The position numbers were made by a program, and so were the translations under genes. Below the pieces are notes generated by a model. It was not told the origin of the DNA. It did no database searches and saw nothing but the letters and a program-made list of their open reading frames with translations. A DNA stretch of 53,966 bases, taken from Firmicutes bacterium UBA5227 (lineage in GTDB: Bacteria > Bacillota > Clostridia > Tissierellales > Sedimentibacteraceae). The DNA lies in assembly GCA_002409285.1 (NCBI GenBank), contig DHUT01000053.1, positions 3,610-57,575 of the forward strand. Direction: 5' to 3'. Positions 30,949-41,255 of the stretch are shown here, one piece after another (within the stretch, counting starts at the first letter, position 1; each line of letters opens with the position of its first letter).

Positions 30949-32130
30949 ATGAAAATAAAGTTAAAAAGGAAGCAGGCAATATTGCTGATACTATTAATTG
31001 CTGTTTTTATTGCTGCATCCTCGGTTTTTTTTTCAGGACAAAATTCTTATGAAAACAAGACTTCAAGTGTTAAGCTGGGTACAATACAGAATACATTAGA
31101 AGAAACAGGAACCGTTTACTCTAAGAGAATCAATACATTTTATTCTGATGCAAGCAGAAGAGTTGAAGTTATTAATGTTTCTACAGGTGACAAGGTCAAA
31201 AAAGGCACCATAATACTTACATATGAAAATGATTATGATTTGGAAATTGAAAGAGCAAATAAGCAAATAGAGGCTATAACAGCCACATATAATGAAGCCG
31301 TAAAAGGTGTGGACTTTAAGGAGATTTCTGACATGAAGCTTAATATCAGCAATATTGAGACTGCTTTAAGCGCAGCAAGAAATCATTTTGAGAAGATAAA
31401 GTCTTCAAAAACCGCTAATGAGCCTGAATACAAGGAAGCAGAGAATAATGTGAATTCTCTTGAGAACCAGCTTCAGGAGGCTAAAAGCAACTATGACCTA
31501 ACTATGCAAGGAGCTTCTTCAAATGAAAAGAAACAATATGAGGAACAGGTTGAAGAAATAATTAGCCAAATAAAGATGCTTGAACAAAATATAGAACAGG
31601 CATCCATTAAGGCAGAATTTGACGGTATTATTACTCAGCTTAATGTTAAACAGGGAGATATGACTCAAACAGGAGTTCCCGTTGTGGAAATTCAGGATGA
31701 AACCAGTCTCGGAGTGTATGTGGAGGTATCAGAGGAAGATGCGGCAAGGGCTGCCATAGGTATGCCATTTATAATAAGTAACGGAAAGGAAAGCAGGAAG
31801 CTTAAAATAGACAGGATTAATCAAAAGCATGTAGTTTCTGAGTCAGGTTCGGATATTCCACAGAACCTTGTTAGAATTGAAGCTGATTTAGATGACGCAT
31901 CGTCATTTAAAACAGGTTCAAAACCTGTCGTAATTATTGTTCTTGAAGAGAAAAAAGATGTTCTGCTTATTGACAGGCATGCCTTGAATGAGAAGAACAA
32001 AAAACAATATGTTACTGTAATAGACCGGGGCAGGAAAGTTGAAAAAGAAATAACTACGGGGCTTAAAAATAACGAATATGCAGAAGTGACATCTGGGTTG
32101 AATGAAAATGAATTTGTTCTTATAGAATAA
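30949..32130 (+). CDS. HlyD-family membrane-fusion/adaptor protein
   Basis: A 393-residue protein. ATG 30949 (MKIKLKRKQ) follows TTGGAGG; the ATG at 30925 has none. It has one N-terminal transmembrane anchor (AILLILLIAVFIAASSVFF), a barrel/lipoyl half (VEVINVSTGDKVKKGTII), a long coiled-coil hairpin (about 85-215), then the second lipoyl half (ASIKAEFDGIITQLNVKQGDMTQ). In Gram-positives such adaptors pair with MacB-like ABC exporters, but no ATPase or permease adjoins it here, which is odd. A flavoprotein gene follows after 28 nt. Confidence 0.85.
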   Translation: MKIKLKRKQAILLILLIAVFIAASSVFFSGQNSYENKTSSVKLGTIQNTLEETGTVYSKRINTFYSDASRRVEVINVSTGDKVKKGTIILTYENDYDLEIERANKQIEAITATYNEAVKGVDFKEISDMKLNISNIETALSAARNHFEKIKSSKTANEPEYKEAENNVNSLENQLQEAKSNYDLTMQGASSNEKKQYEEQVEEIISQIKMLEQNIEQASIKAEFDGIITQLNVKQGDMTQTGVPVVEIQDETSLGVYVEVSEEDAARAAIGMPFIISNGKESRKLKIDRINQKHVVSESGSDIPQNLVRIEADLDDASSFKTGSKPVVIIVLEEKKDVLLIDRHALNEKNKKQYVTVIDRGRKVEKEITTGLKNNEYAEVTSGLNENEFVLIE

Positions 32131-32158
32131 TTAATGCAGGATAAAAAAAGGAGAAAAT

Positions 32159-33562
32159 ATGAAGTATGATTTAATAATAGTAGGAGCAGGACCATCCGGA
32201 ATATTTACTGCTTTTGAACTTAACAGAAAACAGCCGGAAAAGAGAATATTGTTAATAGAACAGGGAAAACCCATAGAAAAAAGAAATTGTCCTAAGGACA
32301 AAACAAAAAAATGTGTTAACTGCCAGCCTTATTGCAGCATTACAACAGGATTTTCAGGAGCCGGTGCGTTTTCAGACGGAAAGCTGTCCCTTAGTCCTGA
32401 GGTTGGAGGAGACCTTCCTGAGCTTATAGGATATGATTATGTTCAGGAATTAATTGAGTATACGGATAAAATATATCTTCAATTTGGTGCTGACACAAAG
32501 GTTGAAGGAGTTGAAAGCAAAGAAGAAATAAAAGAGATAAGAAGGAAAGCCATAGAAGCGGGCCTTAAGCTCGTGGACTGTCCTATCAGACATCTGGGAA
32601 CTGAAAAGGCTCAGGAAATATATCAAAAAATTCAGAACCATCTTATAGACAATGGTGTGGATGTTAAATTTGGCACACAGACAACGGATATTATTGTTGA
32701 AAATGGTGTCATTAAAGGAGTGGAGGTAACCGACTCTTTGAAAAAAGTAACTGATGAGAAATTTTATGCCGACAATGTTGTTATATCTGCAGGCAGAAAG
32801 GGAGCGGACTGGCTGGAATCTCTCTGTGTTCAGCACGGAATAAGTCATCGAGCAGGAACAGTAGACATTGGAGTCAGGGTAGAGGTAAGAAATGAAATCA
32901 TGGAAAGAGTAAACAATATCCTCTACGAATCGAAACTCATAGGATATCCGGCACCATTTAAGGATAAGGTGAGAACATTTTGCCAAAACCCCGGAGGCTT
33001 TGTAAGTCAGGAGAACTACGATGATAATCTTGCCGTTGTAAACGGTCATTCATATAAGGACAGAAAATCCAACAATACTAACTTGGCGATTTTAAGCTCT
33101 CATAATTTCAGTCATCCTTTTAACCAGCCTATAAAATATGGCGCAAAAGTTTCGGAGCTGCTAAACATGCTTGGAGGAGGAAGAATTCTGGTTCAGAGAT
33201 ATGGGGATATATTAGATGGAAAAAGAACCTGGCAGAATGAATTGTCCAGGTCAAATGTAGTTCCAACGCTGCCGGACGCAGTGGCAGGAGACATTACATC
33301 TGCTATGCCTTATAGGACTATGACAAATATAATAAATTTTATTGAAGCATTAAATACTGTGGTTCCCGGCTTTGCTGCAGCGGAAACACTGCTGTATGGA
33401 CCGGAAGTGAAATTTTACAGCAACAAGGTGGAAATAAGCCGTGAATTTGAGACCAACATAAAAAATTTATACTGTCTGGGAGATGCAAGCGGCTGGACAA
33501 GGGGATTAATGATGGCTTCCCTCATGGGAGTAAAGATGGGACAAATATTAAGTAATAAATAA
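32159..33562 (+). CDS. FAD-dependent dehydrogenase (COG2509-like)
   Basis: A 467-residue flavoprotein. The N-terminal FAD motif is LIIVGAGPSGIFTAFEL, followed by the family's Cys-rich stretch (NCPKDKTKKCVNCQPYCS, residues about 42-59) and GFSGAGAFSDGKLSL. The C-terminus has YCLGDASGWTRGLMMASLMG, closing the FAD site. Its substrate is unknown; the family is widespread in anaerobes and is sometimes called an uncharacterised FAD dehydrogenase. AAGGAGA precedes the ATG. It is in the direction of the HlyD-like gene and possibly co-transcribed with it. Confidence 0.85.
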   Translation: MKYDLIIVGAGPSGIFTAFELNRKQPEKRILLIEQGKPIEKRNCPKDKTKKCVNCQPYCSITTGFSGAGAFSDGKLSLSPEVGGDLPELIGYDYVQELIEYTDKIYLQFGADTKVEGVESKEEIKEIRRKAIEAGLKLVDCPIRHLGTEKAQEIYQKIQNHLIDNGVDVKFGTQTTDIIVENGVIKGVEVTDSLKKVTDEKFYADNVVISAGRKGADWLESLCVQHGISHRAGTVDIGVRVEVRNEIMERVNNILYESKLIGYPAPFKDKVRTFCQNPGGFVSQENYDDNLAVVNGHSYKDRKSNNTNLAILSSHNFSHPFNQPIKYGAKVSELLNMLGGGRILVQRYGDILDGKRTWQNELSRSNVVPTLPDAVAGDITSAMPYRTMTNIINFIEALNTVVPGFAAAETLLYGPEVKFYSNKVEISREFETNIKNLYCLGDASGWTRGLMMASLMGVKMGQILSNK

Positions 33563-33643
33563 TTAAAAACCTAATATATTATATTATTAAATGTTGCTGA
33601 AGTAATTTTTCAACATCAGATTATTTGTTAGGGGGAAAATAAT

Positions 33644-36335
33644 TTGGAATGGTATAACAAAGGTAAAAAAGAAGTATTGGATGAACTAAGAACAGATTTA
33701 AGTCATGGACTAAGTAACAATGAAGCGGCAAGAAGACTGGAGGAATACGGCAGAAACGAACTGGAAGAACAAGCAAAAAAAAGCTTTATTTCAAAGCTCA
33801 TAGCTCAGTTTGCAGACTTTTTAATCATTATTTTGCTGATTGCAGCAGGAATATCCGCTTTTGTAGGAGAGAGAGAAGATGCATTTGTAATTCTGGCAAT
33901 AGTAGTCATAAATGCAATCCTTGGAATATATCAGGAGGGCAAGGCGGAAAAATCTGTTGAAGCATTGCAAAGGCTTAGTGCTCCAACAGCAAAGGTAATC
34001 AGGGATGGCAAATCAGATAACACTGCCTGCTGCAGAAATTGTGCCTGGTGATGTTGTTGTTTTGGAAGCAGGAGATATAATACCTGCGGATATCAGACTT
34101 TTGGAAAGCTCTAACATGAAGGTTGAGGAAGCATCCCTGACAGGAGAATCAGTTCCGGTGGAAAAGGATGCAAAGGCTAAAATAGCTGGTCCTGTCGGAA
34201 TAGGGGACAGGCATAATATGGTTTTTTTTAGTACAGTTGTAACTTACGGCAGAGGTACAGGGGTAGTTGTAGGAACTGGACATAACACTGAAATAGGAAA
34301 TATAGCAACTAAGATTCAGTCCTATGATGAGGAAGAAACACCCTTGCAGATTAAATTGAATCAGTTGGGCAAGGTATTGGGAACCATTACTATTTTAATA
34401 TGCATTGTTGTATTTCTGGTTGGACTTGTTCAGGGCAGGCAAGTTCTTGCAATGCTGTTAACATCCATAAGTCTTGCGGTAGCCGCAATACCCGAAGGGT
34501 TGCCCGCTATTGTGACAATAGTTCTGTCAATAGGTATGAACAGAATGGCCGGGAAAAATGCTATTGTCAAAAAGCTTCTGGCAGTTGAAACTTTGGGAGC
34601 AACATCAGTGATATGCTCTGATAAAACAGGAACCCTGACCCAAAATGAGATGACTGTTGTAAAGGCCTTTGTGGATGACAGAATACTTACAGTTGAGGGC
34701 GGAGGATATGATCCGTCGGGAGATGTAAAGCTTGACGGAAGAAGAATAAACATCAATTCATTGCCCGATTTACGAAATCTAATTTCCATAGGAGCTTTGG
34801 CAAATGACGCAAGACTTGACAAATCAACAGGAAGCTATAAAGTTGCAGGAGACCCCACTGAAGGAGCAATCATTACATTTGCAGGGAAATTAGGACAAAC
34901 TGCTGAGCAACTTAATATGATTTATCCGAGGGTGCAGGAGCTTCCATTTGACTCCTCCAGGAAAATGATGACAACCTTTCATTCGAACTATATTAGCGGT
35001 AAAATAGTCTCCTTTACTAAGGGGGCACCGGATATAATTATAAACAGGTGTACAAAGATAGCATTAAACGGTAAGACGGTGGATTTTACCCAGGAATTAA
35101 AAGAGAAGGTTCTTTCTGTTAATACAAAATTTGCACGTTCTGCCCTGAGGGTGCTGTCCATGGCATACAGAACCTGGAACAATGTGCCGGAGCATCCGAA
35201 TTCAGATTCAGTTGAAAATGAAATGATATTTGTTGGACTTGTTGGAATGATCGATCCTGCAAGACCTGAGGTCAAGGACTCCATTAAGCTTTGCAGGGAG
35301 GCGGGAATAGAAACAGTGATGATAACCGGAGACTACAAGGAAACCGCATATGCAATTGCCAGGGATCTGGGCATGGTTGAATCAGAATCTCAGGCAATGA
35401 TGGGTGAAGAGCTTGATGATTGCTCGGATGAACAATTGAGAGAAATTGTTAAGGAAACAAAGGTTTATGCAAGGGTTTCGCCTGAGCATAAGGTTAAAAT
35501 TGTGACTGCTTTAAGAGAAAATGGGCAAATTACTGCAATGACCGGAGATGGTGTAAATGATGCTCTGGCATTGAAGAAAGCAGACATAGGAGTTGCAATG
35601 GGTATTACGGGAACTGATGTGGCTAAGAACACTGCGGAGGTAATACTGACAGATGACAATTTTGCCACCATTGTCAGTGCTGTTGAAGAAGGAAGAATAA
35701 TTTTCAGCAATATAAAGAAATTTGTATTCTTCCTGTTAAGCTGCAACATAGGAGAAATTCTGCTGGTTTTTATAAGCATACTAATAGGCTGGGAGGTTCC
35801 CATGGTTCCGATTCAGCTTTTGTGGCTTAACCTGGTTACAGACAGCTTTCCTGCATTGGCACTGGGGGTTGAAAATGCAGAGCCGGGAATCATGAACCAG
35901 CCTCCAAGAGATACAAAGGAGCCCATACTTGATAAAGGCATGATGGGAGGAATTGTGTTCCAGGCGGTTGCAATAGCACTGGCATCCATACTGTCCTACT
36001 ACTGGGGCTTAAGGATGTATGGTGTGGGCAAAGGACTGATTCACGCCAGAACCGTGGTATTTACAACCCTGATAACTGCCGAATTGCTGAGGGCATTTTC
36101 TTCCAGGTCACAAACGTATACACTGTTTAAAATCGGTTTTTTCTCAAACATGAGAATGATTCAGGCGGTACTTGTATCCTTTGTTCTTACAGTTGCTGTT
36201 TTATATGTACCTGTATTTAACGAAATCTTTGATGTTATACCGTTAACAATGCGTGACTGGCAGATTGTGCTGACATTTTCATTCATTCCTATGTTAATTG
36301 GTGAATTGTATAAGGATTTATTTAAGAATAAATAA
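33644..36335 (+). pseudogene. P-type Ca2+ ATPase (PacL/SERCA-like) split by a one-base frameshift
   Basis: Two frames make one cation pump. The first (TTG 33644, after GGGGG) encodes the N-terminal cation-ATPase domain and helices M1-M2 up to AKVIRDGK; it then runs into nonsense and stops at 34051. The second frame (34005-36335) resumes with QITLPAAEIVPGDVVVLEAGD. It holds the actuator (EEASLTGESVPVEKD), phosphorylation site (SDKTGTLTQNEM), TGDGVNDALALKKADIGVAMG hinge and the C-terminal six helices. Removing the T at 34013 (AAA-T-CAG) joins them into about 896 residues, the normal SERCA-type length. No known slippery site is present. So it is a recent mutation or a sequencing error, since the rest is intact. 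It exports or sequesters Ca2+ if repaired. Confidence 0.85.
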
Positions 36336-36342
36336 AATGTAT

Positions 36343-36379
36343 GAGGATTCTTTTTGATTAGTCAAAAAGAATCCTCTTT
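36343..36379. terminator. bidirectional terminator overlapping the end of the MocR gene
   Basis: GAGGATTCTTTTTGA and TCAAAAAGAATCCTC form a perfect 15-bp stem with loop TTAG. The stem encodes the last codons and stop of the minus-strand gene. Confidence 0.8.
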
Positions 36380-37728
36380 AATAGTTCTGTGAATTCCTGT
36401 ATTTTATCCAGATCTATTCCACTGTAATTTAAAGAAAAAGTAACTTTATTGTTCCTGCTGCTGATAATATTTAAATGAACATGTGAATGTTCAGCAGCAT
36501 TCTTTATTTTCTCTTCAGGCTTTAGAGTACTTGCTTCACAAACAACATGAAGACCTGAATCTGAATTTATAATTTCCAACTTGTCACCAAGTATACTTTT
36601 CAAGTAACCTGTAAGAAGAAGGTTTTTTTTTCTGTAGATTCTTTTTACTTTTCTGAGATGCTTAACCATATGACCTTCTTTCATAAAACTTGCCAGAACC
36701 AACTGATCGATTTTTGAAGTTGACTGAGTGTGCCTTGATTTAATGGAGTTGTATTTTTTAAGCAGCTTTTCCGGAATTACCATGAAACTGATTCTTAAGG
36801 AAGGCAGAAGCATTTTGGAAAACGAACCTAAGTATACAACACAGTCATTTTTATCAAGTCCCTGCAGGCACGGTATGGGCATGCCTCCGTAACGTATCAT
36901 TGAATCGTAATCATCTTCAATTATCAGACCATTGTTTTTGTATGCCCATTCAAGAAGTTCCATACGTTTGTTAACCGACATTATCGTCCCAAGGGGATAT
37001 TGATGTGAAGGACTGATATAAATGAGCCGCGCATCACTTTTTCTAAGCTCATCAACAGAAAATCCGTTATCTGTAATTGAGATGTGCTTTATATTGAACA
37101 TATAATCCTCAAATATGAATTCTGCTTTGTTAAAGCCCGGCTTCTCAACAGCTACTGTCATATAATCCTCTTTAACAATTCCTATTAAAATTCCCAGGAG
37201 ATATTGAACTCCGGCCCCTATTATTACTTGTCCGGGGCTTGTGTGACCTCCCCTCATGGTGTTGACGAAATTGGCTATTTCATCACGCAATTCTTTTTCT
37301 CCCTGAATAGAACAACTGACATAAATGTTGGTTTCTCCCTGGGAAATAACCTTGTTGTACAATCTTTTCCAGGTAACTATGTCAAAGCTTCCTTTGTCTA
37401 CACCATCATTTATATATTCAGTTTCGCTGGTATCCTTAACTATATCTCTGTATGGTTGTGTAATTATTTCAAAATTATATTCGCTTAAATCGCATACGAA
37501 GTATCCCCTTTTAGGGTAATTTTCTATATATCCTTCAGCTACAAGCTGGCTGTACGCATTTTCAATGGTTGTCTTGCTCAAATTCAGCGAGGATGAAGCT
37601 TCCCTGATTGATGGAAGTTTCGAATCAGGTCTTAGTAAACCGGATGTTATTTCAGTTTTTATGTATTCATATAGCTGTATATAAAGTGCTTTGCTGCTGT
37701 CTTTATCAAAAACCGGTGAAATTATCAT
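36358..37728 (-). CDS. MocR-family regulator (GntR HTH + aminotransferase domain)
   Basis: A 456-residue regulator. The N-terminal GntR winged helix (about 10-80) has LRPDSKLPSIREASSSLNLSKTTI-type residues. The C-terminal fold-type I aminotransferase domain (about 110-450) has the PLP lysine in YLGSFSKMLLPSLRISF and IIEDDYDSMIRYGG. Such proteins sense PLP, GABA or amino acids. AAGGAGAGG precedes the ATG. The divergent neighbour is pgeF, 200 nt away, with no pdx genes nearby, so the target is unclear. Confidence 0.92.
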   Translation of the reverse strand: MIISPVFDKDSSKALYIQLYEYIKTEITSGLLRPDSKLPSIREASSSLNLSKTTIENAYSQLVAEGYIENYPKRGYFVCDLSEYNFEIITQPYRDIVKDTSETEYINDGVDKGSFDIVTWKRLYNKVISQGETNIYVSCSIQGEKELRDEIANFVNTMRGGHTSPGQVIIGAGVQYLLGILIGIVKEDYMTVAVEKPGFNKAEFIFEDYMFNIKHISITDNGFSVDELRKSDARLIYISPSHQYPLGTIMSVNKRMELLEWAYKNNGLIIEDDYDSMIRYGGMPIPCLQGLDKNDCVVYLGSFSKMLLPSLRISFMVIPEKLLKKYNSIKSRHTQSTSKIDQLVLASFMKEGHMVKHLRKVKRIYRKKNLLLTGYLKSILGDKLEIINSDSGLHVVCEASTLKPEEKIKNAAEHSHVHLNIISSRNNKVTFSLNYSGIDLDKIQEFTELLKRILFD

Positions 37729-37930
37729 GACCTCTCCTTATCTTACATGCATAAAATTATTTATTTTGTAACAACTGATAATTACACTTAGTTTACCACA
37801 TATATTGAAAAGTGATGACAATTATTTATTCATATGCTAAAAAAATATGGTATAATGTTGCTGTTATACTGTTTAATCTTTGCAATTCAGACGTTAGGCA
37901 ATTTTTTATCATAATAAAAAAGGAGTTTCT

Positions 37931-38734
37931 ATGTATAAACTAAATAAGATACAAGATTTTGAATATATTACTTTTTCCACCTTTGAACAATATGATGATT
38001 TGCTTCACTGCTTCACCACAAGAAAGGGAGGAGTAAGCAAAGGAGCATATGAATCCATGAATATAGGATTCAGTACCGGCGACAGCAGAGAAAATGTAAA
38101 AAGAAACATTGAAATTATTGGGGAAAGGCTTAACATCAATGTTAACGATATAGTAAGAACAAGCCAAACCCATACCTGTAATATAAAGTATGTGGACGAA
38201 GAATACAAGGGAAGGATTTTTGAAGGTTCAACCTTTAAAAATGTTGATGGCATATATACAGATAAAAGAGAGCTGGCTCTGATGACCTTCCATGCCGATT
38301 GTACGCCGGTATTTTTTTATGATCCTGTAAAAAGATTGATTGGTTTAGTTCACGCAGGCTGGAGAGGAACTTTGTTAAATATTGCAGGGAAAATGGCAAG
38401 AACCTTTAAAAGTGATTTTAATTCATATGCTAAGGATATAAAGGTTGCCATAGGACCGTCCTTAGGTCCATGCTGTTTTGAAGTAGATGAGGACGTTGCA
38501 GATCTATTTCTTTTAGAAAACAAAGAATTTGAAAAATATATGGAAATAAGAAAACCTAAGTACTATTTTAATCTATGGGAAATAAACAAGTACCTGCTTA
38601 TGAAAGAAGGGATAAGTGAAGGAAACATTGAAATATCCGGAACATGTACAAAATGCAACAATGATTTGCTTTTTTCACACAGAGGACAGGGAGGAAAAAG
38701 AGGCTTAATGGCAGGAATTCTGATGATGAAATAA
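37931..38734 (+). CDS. pgeF: PgeF/YfiH laccase-domain protein (purine nucleoside phosphorylase-like)
   Basis: A 267-residue cytoplasmic protein of the YfiH/LACC1 family. It is known for purine nucleoside phosphorylase/adenosine deaminase activity and for peptidoglycan precursor editing in E. coli. The Cys/His metal site is in TFHADCTPVFFYDP and VHAGWRGTLLNIA, with GPSLGPCCFEV and the C-terminal CTKCNNDLLFSHRGQGGKRGLMAG. AAGGAG precedes the ATG. TATAAT at 37852-37857 is a probable -10. It is followed 165 nt later by the GerM-like gene. Confidence 0.92.
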   Translation: MYKLNKIQDFEYITFSTFEQYDDLLHCFTTRKGGVSKGAYESMNIGFSTGDSRENVKRNIEIIGERLNINVNDIVRTSQTHTCNIKYVDEEYKGRIFEGSTFKNVDGIYTDKRELALMTFHADCTPVFFYDPVKRLIGLVHAGWRGTLLNIAGKMARTFKSDFNSYAKDIKVAIGPSLGPCCFEVDEDVADLFLLENKEFEKYMEIRKPKYYFNLWEINKYLLMKEGISEGNIEISGTCTKCNNDLLFSHRGQGGKRGLMAGILMMK

Positions 38735-38758
38735 AAATATGTATGTACAGGAAAGTTG

Positions 38759-38774
38759 CATACCATATGGTATG
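38759..38774. repeat. perfect 16-bp palindrome between pgeF and the GerM-like gene
   Basis: CATACCATATGGTATG reads the same on both strands. It lacks a T-run, so an operator is likelier than a terminator. Confidence 0.45.
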
Positions 38775-38898
38775 AAGGGACGGATCTTGTAACAGTTAAA
38801 TCTGTATAATATGTATTTTTTATATTTATTATTTTAGAGGTATATCTAAGGTACATGCCAAATATAATTAATATATAAAGACGTGAGGAGGGTTTAAA

Positions 38899-39954
38899 TT
38901 GGCTTGTAACAAGATTATGTCTCTGATATTAATTATTTGCCTGGTATTAAGTATAACAGGATGCAGCACTTTAGATATGATGGTTGGTCTGAAGGAAGAT
39001 AATAACCCTGATATAGCAGATTTAGGAGGTCTGTCAGAGTTTGAAATTGTTGAGGACGAAGTTGGAAAAGAATTAAACGAAGAACCGGTGATAGAAACTG
39101 TTACAGTAAATACAGAAGAAGGAAAAAAGACTGATATATTAGCTTACTATGAAGATGAAAACGGCTTTATAGTTCCTGTTAACACTCAGATTCCATGGGA
39201 GGAAGGAATTGCGAAGGCAACACTTCGCAGCATGGTTGTAGGAAGTGAAACTGAAAAAAGAATTACACAGTCAAATCTTCACGGAGTTTTACCTGAAGGA
39301 ACTGAAATAAGGGGTATGTCAATAAAAGATGGTCTCTGTAGGGTGGATTTCAGCAAAAATATATTAAATACAACTTCCATTGAACAAGAAAAAAATATGA
39401 TTTCTGCAATAACATATACATTGACTGAATTCCCCACAATCGATAAGGTTGAACTACAGGTTGAAGGTCAGATTCTGGCAGCTTTGCCTAAAGGGTATGC
39501 CATAAATACAGCCTTTGAAAGAGAAAACATCAACTTGTACGGCTCAGCAGACGGAGTTAACTATACGGTTTTCTACAAAGCCCCCGATACAGAGGTTGCC
39601 GGACACTACGTCCCCATAACATTGTCGGCGAACAAAGTGAACAATCCGGCAGTTACAGTTGTGGAGTCACTTTTCAACGGACCCCCTGCGGATACGGAGC
39701 TTAGCAATAATATTCCCGTAGGAGTGAATTTAAGAGGAATTGATGTTAAAGGAGATAAAGCTGTTGTAAATTTGGGAGTTGAGGCCGTAAATCTTTCCGA
39801 AGAAGAATTTACAGATATGAACGCAATAGTTGTTCTTTGCTTAGATCAATTCGATGTTGCTGATGTGGAATATAACATTGAAGGCCTGTCGTTTCAGGAA
39901 GCAGGGCTGAATTTTGAAGATGACAGCGTTGTGCCTGCCTTTAACCAATATTAA
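38899..39954 (+). CDS. GerM-like sporulation/germination lipoprotein (two GerMN domains)
   Basis: A 351-residue lipoprotein. It has a TTG start behind GAGGAGGG. The signal peptide ends in the lipobox LSITGC (C22). After a Glu-rich linker come two GerMN repeats: about residues 100-200 (GVLPEGTEIRGMSIKDGLCRVDFS) and about 240-340 (NIPVGVNLRGIDVKGDKAVVNLG). GerM in Bacillus supports the spore engulfment complex. Two GerMN domains in a lipoprotein match that family. It supports a spore-forming host. Confidence 0.9.
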   Translation: MACNKIMSLILIICLVLSITGCSTLDMMVGLKEDNNPDIADLGGLSEFEIVEDEVGKELNEEPVIETVTVNTEEGKKTDILAYYEDENGFIVPVNTQIPWEEGIAKATLRSMVVGSETEKRITQSNLHGVLPEGTEIRGMSIKDGLCRVDFSKNILNTTSIEQEKNMISAITYTLTEFPTIDKVELQVEGQILAALPKGYAINTAFERENINLYGSADGVNYTVFYKAPDTEVAGHYVPITLSANKVNNPAVTVVESLFNGPPADTELSNNIPVGVNLRGIDVKGDKAVVNLGVEAVNLSEEEFTDMNAIVVLCLDQFDVADVEYNIEGLSFQEAGLNFEDDSVVPAFNQY

Positions 39955-39967
39955 ATATACCATTTTG

Positions 39968-40005
39968 AATCCCGAGGGATTTCTGTAACGAAATTCTTCG
40001 GGATT
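39968..40005. terminator. hairpin between convergent gerM-like and ssuA-like genes
   Basis: AATCCCGAGGGATTTC pairs over 16 positions (two as G-U) with GAAATTCTTCGGGATT around TGTAAC. It lacks a long T-run but is well placed to end both genes. Confidence 0.6.
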
Positions 40006-40040
40006 TAATTCAGAATGACAGCCTTGGCTTATCTGAAGCT

Positions 40041-41048
40041 TTATTTCTTGTAATTTTCTTTTGCTTTTACAGCAAATTCGGATGTTTGTATTTTATCGTA
40101 TGGTGCTCCTTCTTCTATTTCGCCTGCAGTCTTCATAATATCTATCAATTTGTTGTAGCCATCTTCTCCCAGCACCAAATCCGGATTCCAGGCATTTATG
40201 TTTTTATAGGATTGAACGATTTTTGCAAGAAAATCAACCTCCGAATCAGCGAATTGCGGATGAATTACTTCTGCAACCTCCTGAGCAGAGTGCTCATCAA
40301 CCCACACCATGCCTTCATAAAGAGCATTTGCAAATCCCTGAATTGTATCAGGATTCTTTTCAATGTAGCTCCCTAATGAACTGTAGCAGGTATATGGAAT
40401 ATAACCTGCCAAAGCGCCGACAGATTCAAGAACATATCCGTTTCCCTGAAGTTCAAAAGTTGAAGCTAAAGGCTCAAAGAGCGTGGTGTAATCTGCTTCC
40501 CCGGACTGAAATGCACCTGCCATCATATCAAACTGAATATCTGTTCTTACATTTACATCAACCCCCGGTGTTAAACCGCTTTGTTTTAATACGTACTCCA
40601 GTGCCATTAATGGCATACCGCCTTTACGCCCTCCAAGTATAGTGTGACCCTTTAACTTTTCTACTGTGAAGGTATCATCCTTTTCCCGACCCACAATGAA
40701 GGAACCGTCTCTCTGGGTGAGCTGTGCAAAATTTACGGCATGGTCTTCTCTTCCCTGAAGGTATACATATACGCTTGCTTCAGGTCCCATAAAAGCTACA
40801 TCTGCTTCACCGCTTACCAAGGCAGCCATACATTTATCCGCTCCGCCGCCGTTAGTAAGCTCAACGCTTAGCCCATGTTCTTCAAAAAATCCTTTTTCAA
40901 GAGCTACATATTGAGGTGCATAGAATATGGAGTGTGTTACTTCTATCAATCGTATATTTTTCATTTTTGTCTCCTGCTGTTGGCATCCTGCCAGCAACAA
41001 TGATGTTACAAGCAGCATAGCCATAAGTAAAGAAATAATTTTTTTCAT
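40041..41048 (-). CDS. SsuA/THI5-like ABC-transporter substrate-binding lipoprotein (orphan)
   Basis: A 335-residue lipoprotein that captures solute outside the membrane. Signal peptide and lipobox LLLAGC (C22). Fold marks of the NMT1/SsuA group: THSIFYAPQYVALEKGFFEEHGL, VSGEADVAFMGPEASVYVY, LKGHTILGGRKGGMPLMALEYVL and FQSGEADYTTLFEP. The substrate is unknown. It is monocistronic behind TTAGGAGGG, with no ATPase or permease next to it. The SsuB/SsuC-type pair at 9675-11244 lacks a binding protein and is a plausible partner 30 kb away. Confidence 0.9.
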   Translation of the reverse strand: MKKIISLLMAMLLVTSLLLAGCQQQETKMKNIRLIEVTHSIFYAPQYVALEKGFFEEHGLSVELTNGGGADKCMAALVSGEADVAFMGPEASVYVYLQGREDHAVNFAQLTQRDGSFIVGREKDDTFTVEKLKGHTILGGRKGGMPLMALEYVLKQSGLTPGVDVNVRTDIQFDMMAGAFQSGEADYTTLFEPLASTFELQGNGYVLESVGALAGYIPYTCYSSLGSYIEKNPDTIQGFANALYEGMVWVDEHSAQEVAEVIHPQFADSEVDFLAKIVQSYKNINAWNPDLVLGEDGYNKLIDIMKTAGEIEEGAPYDKIQTSEFAVKAKENYKK

Positions 41049-41255
41049 AAAATCCCTCCTAATGAGTATCAGTTACTATAATATTCAAATCAAAATAAAA
41101 GTTGCCCGTAATTATGAATATGAAAAAAGATAAAAATTAGTGGAAAATTGAAAAAAAATATGGTATATTTATGTTGTTTGTAAAAATCAGACGAAGTTCA
41201 TGTAAAAAATACATATCATGTTGAAATTACATGAAGAAATAGGAGAAAAAATTAT

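Noticed and set aside
34005..34020. programmed +1 frameshift in the P-type ATPase
   Set aside because: GGCAAATCAG is not a known slippery or stalled-codon site, and the pump family is not known to use recoding.
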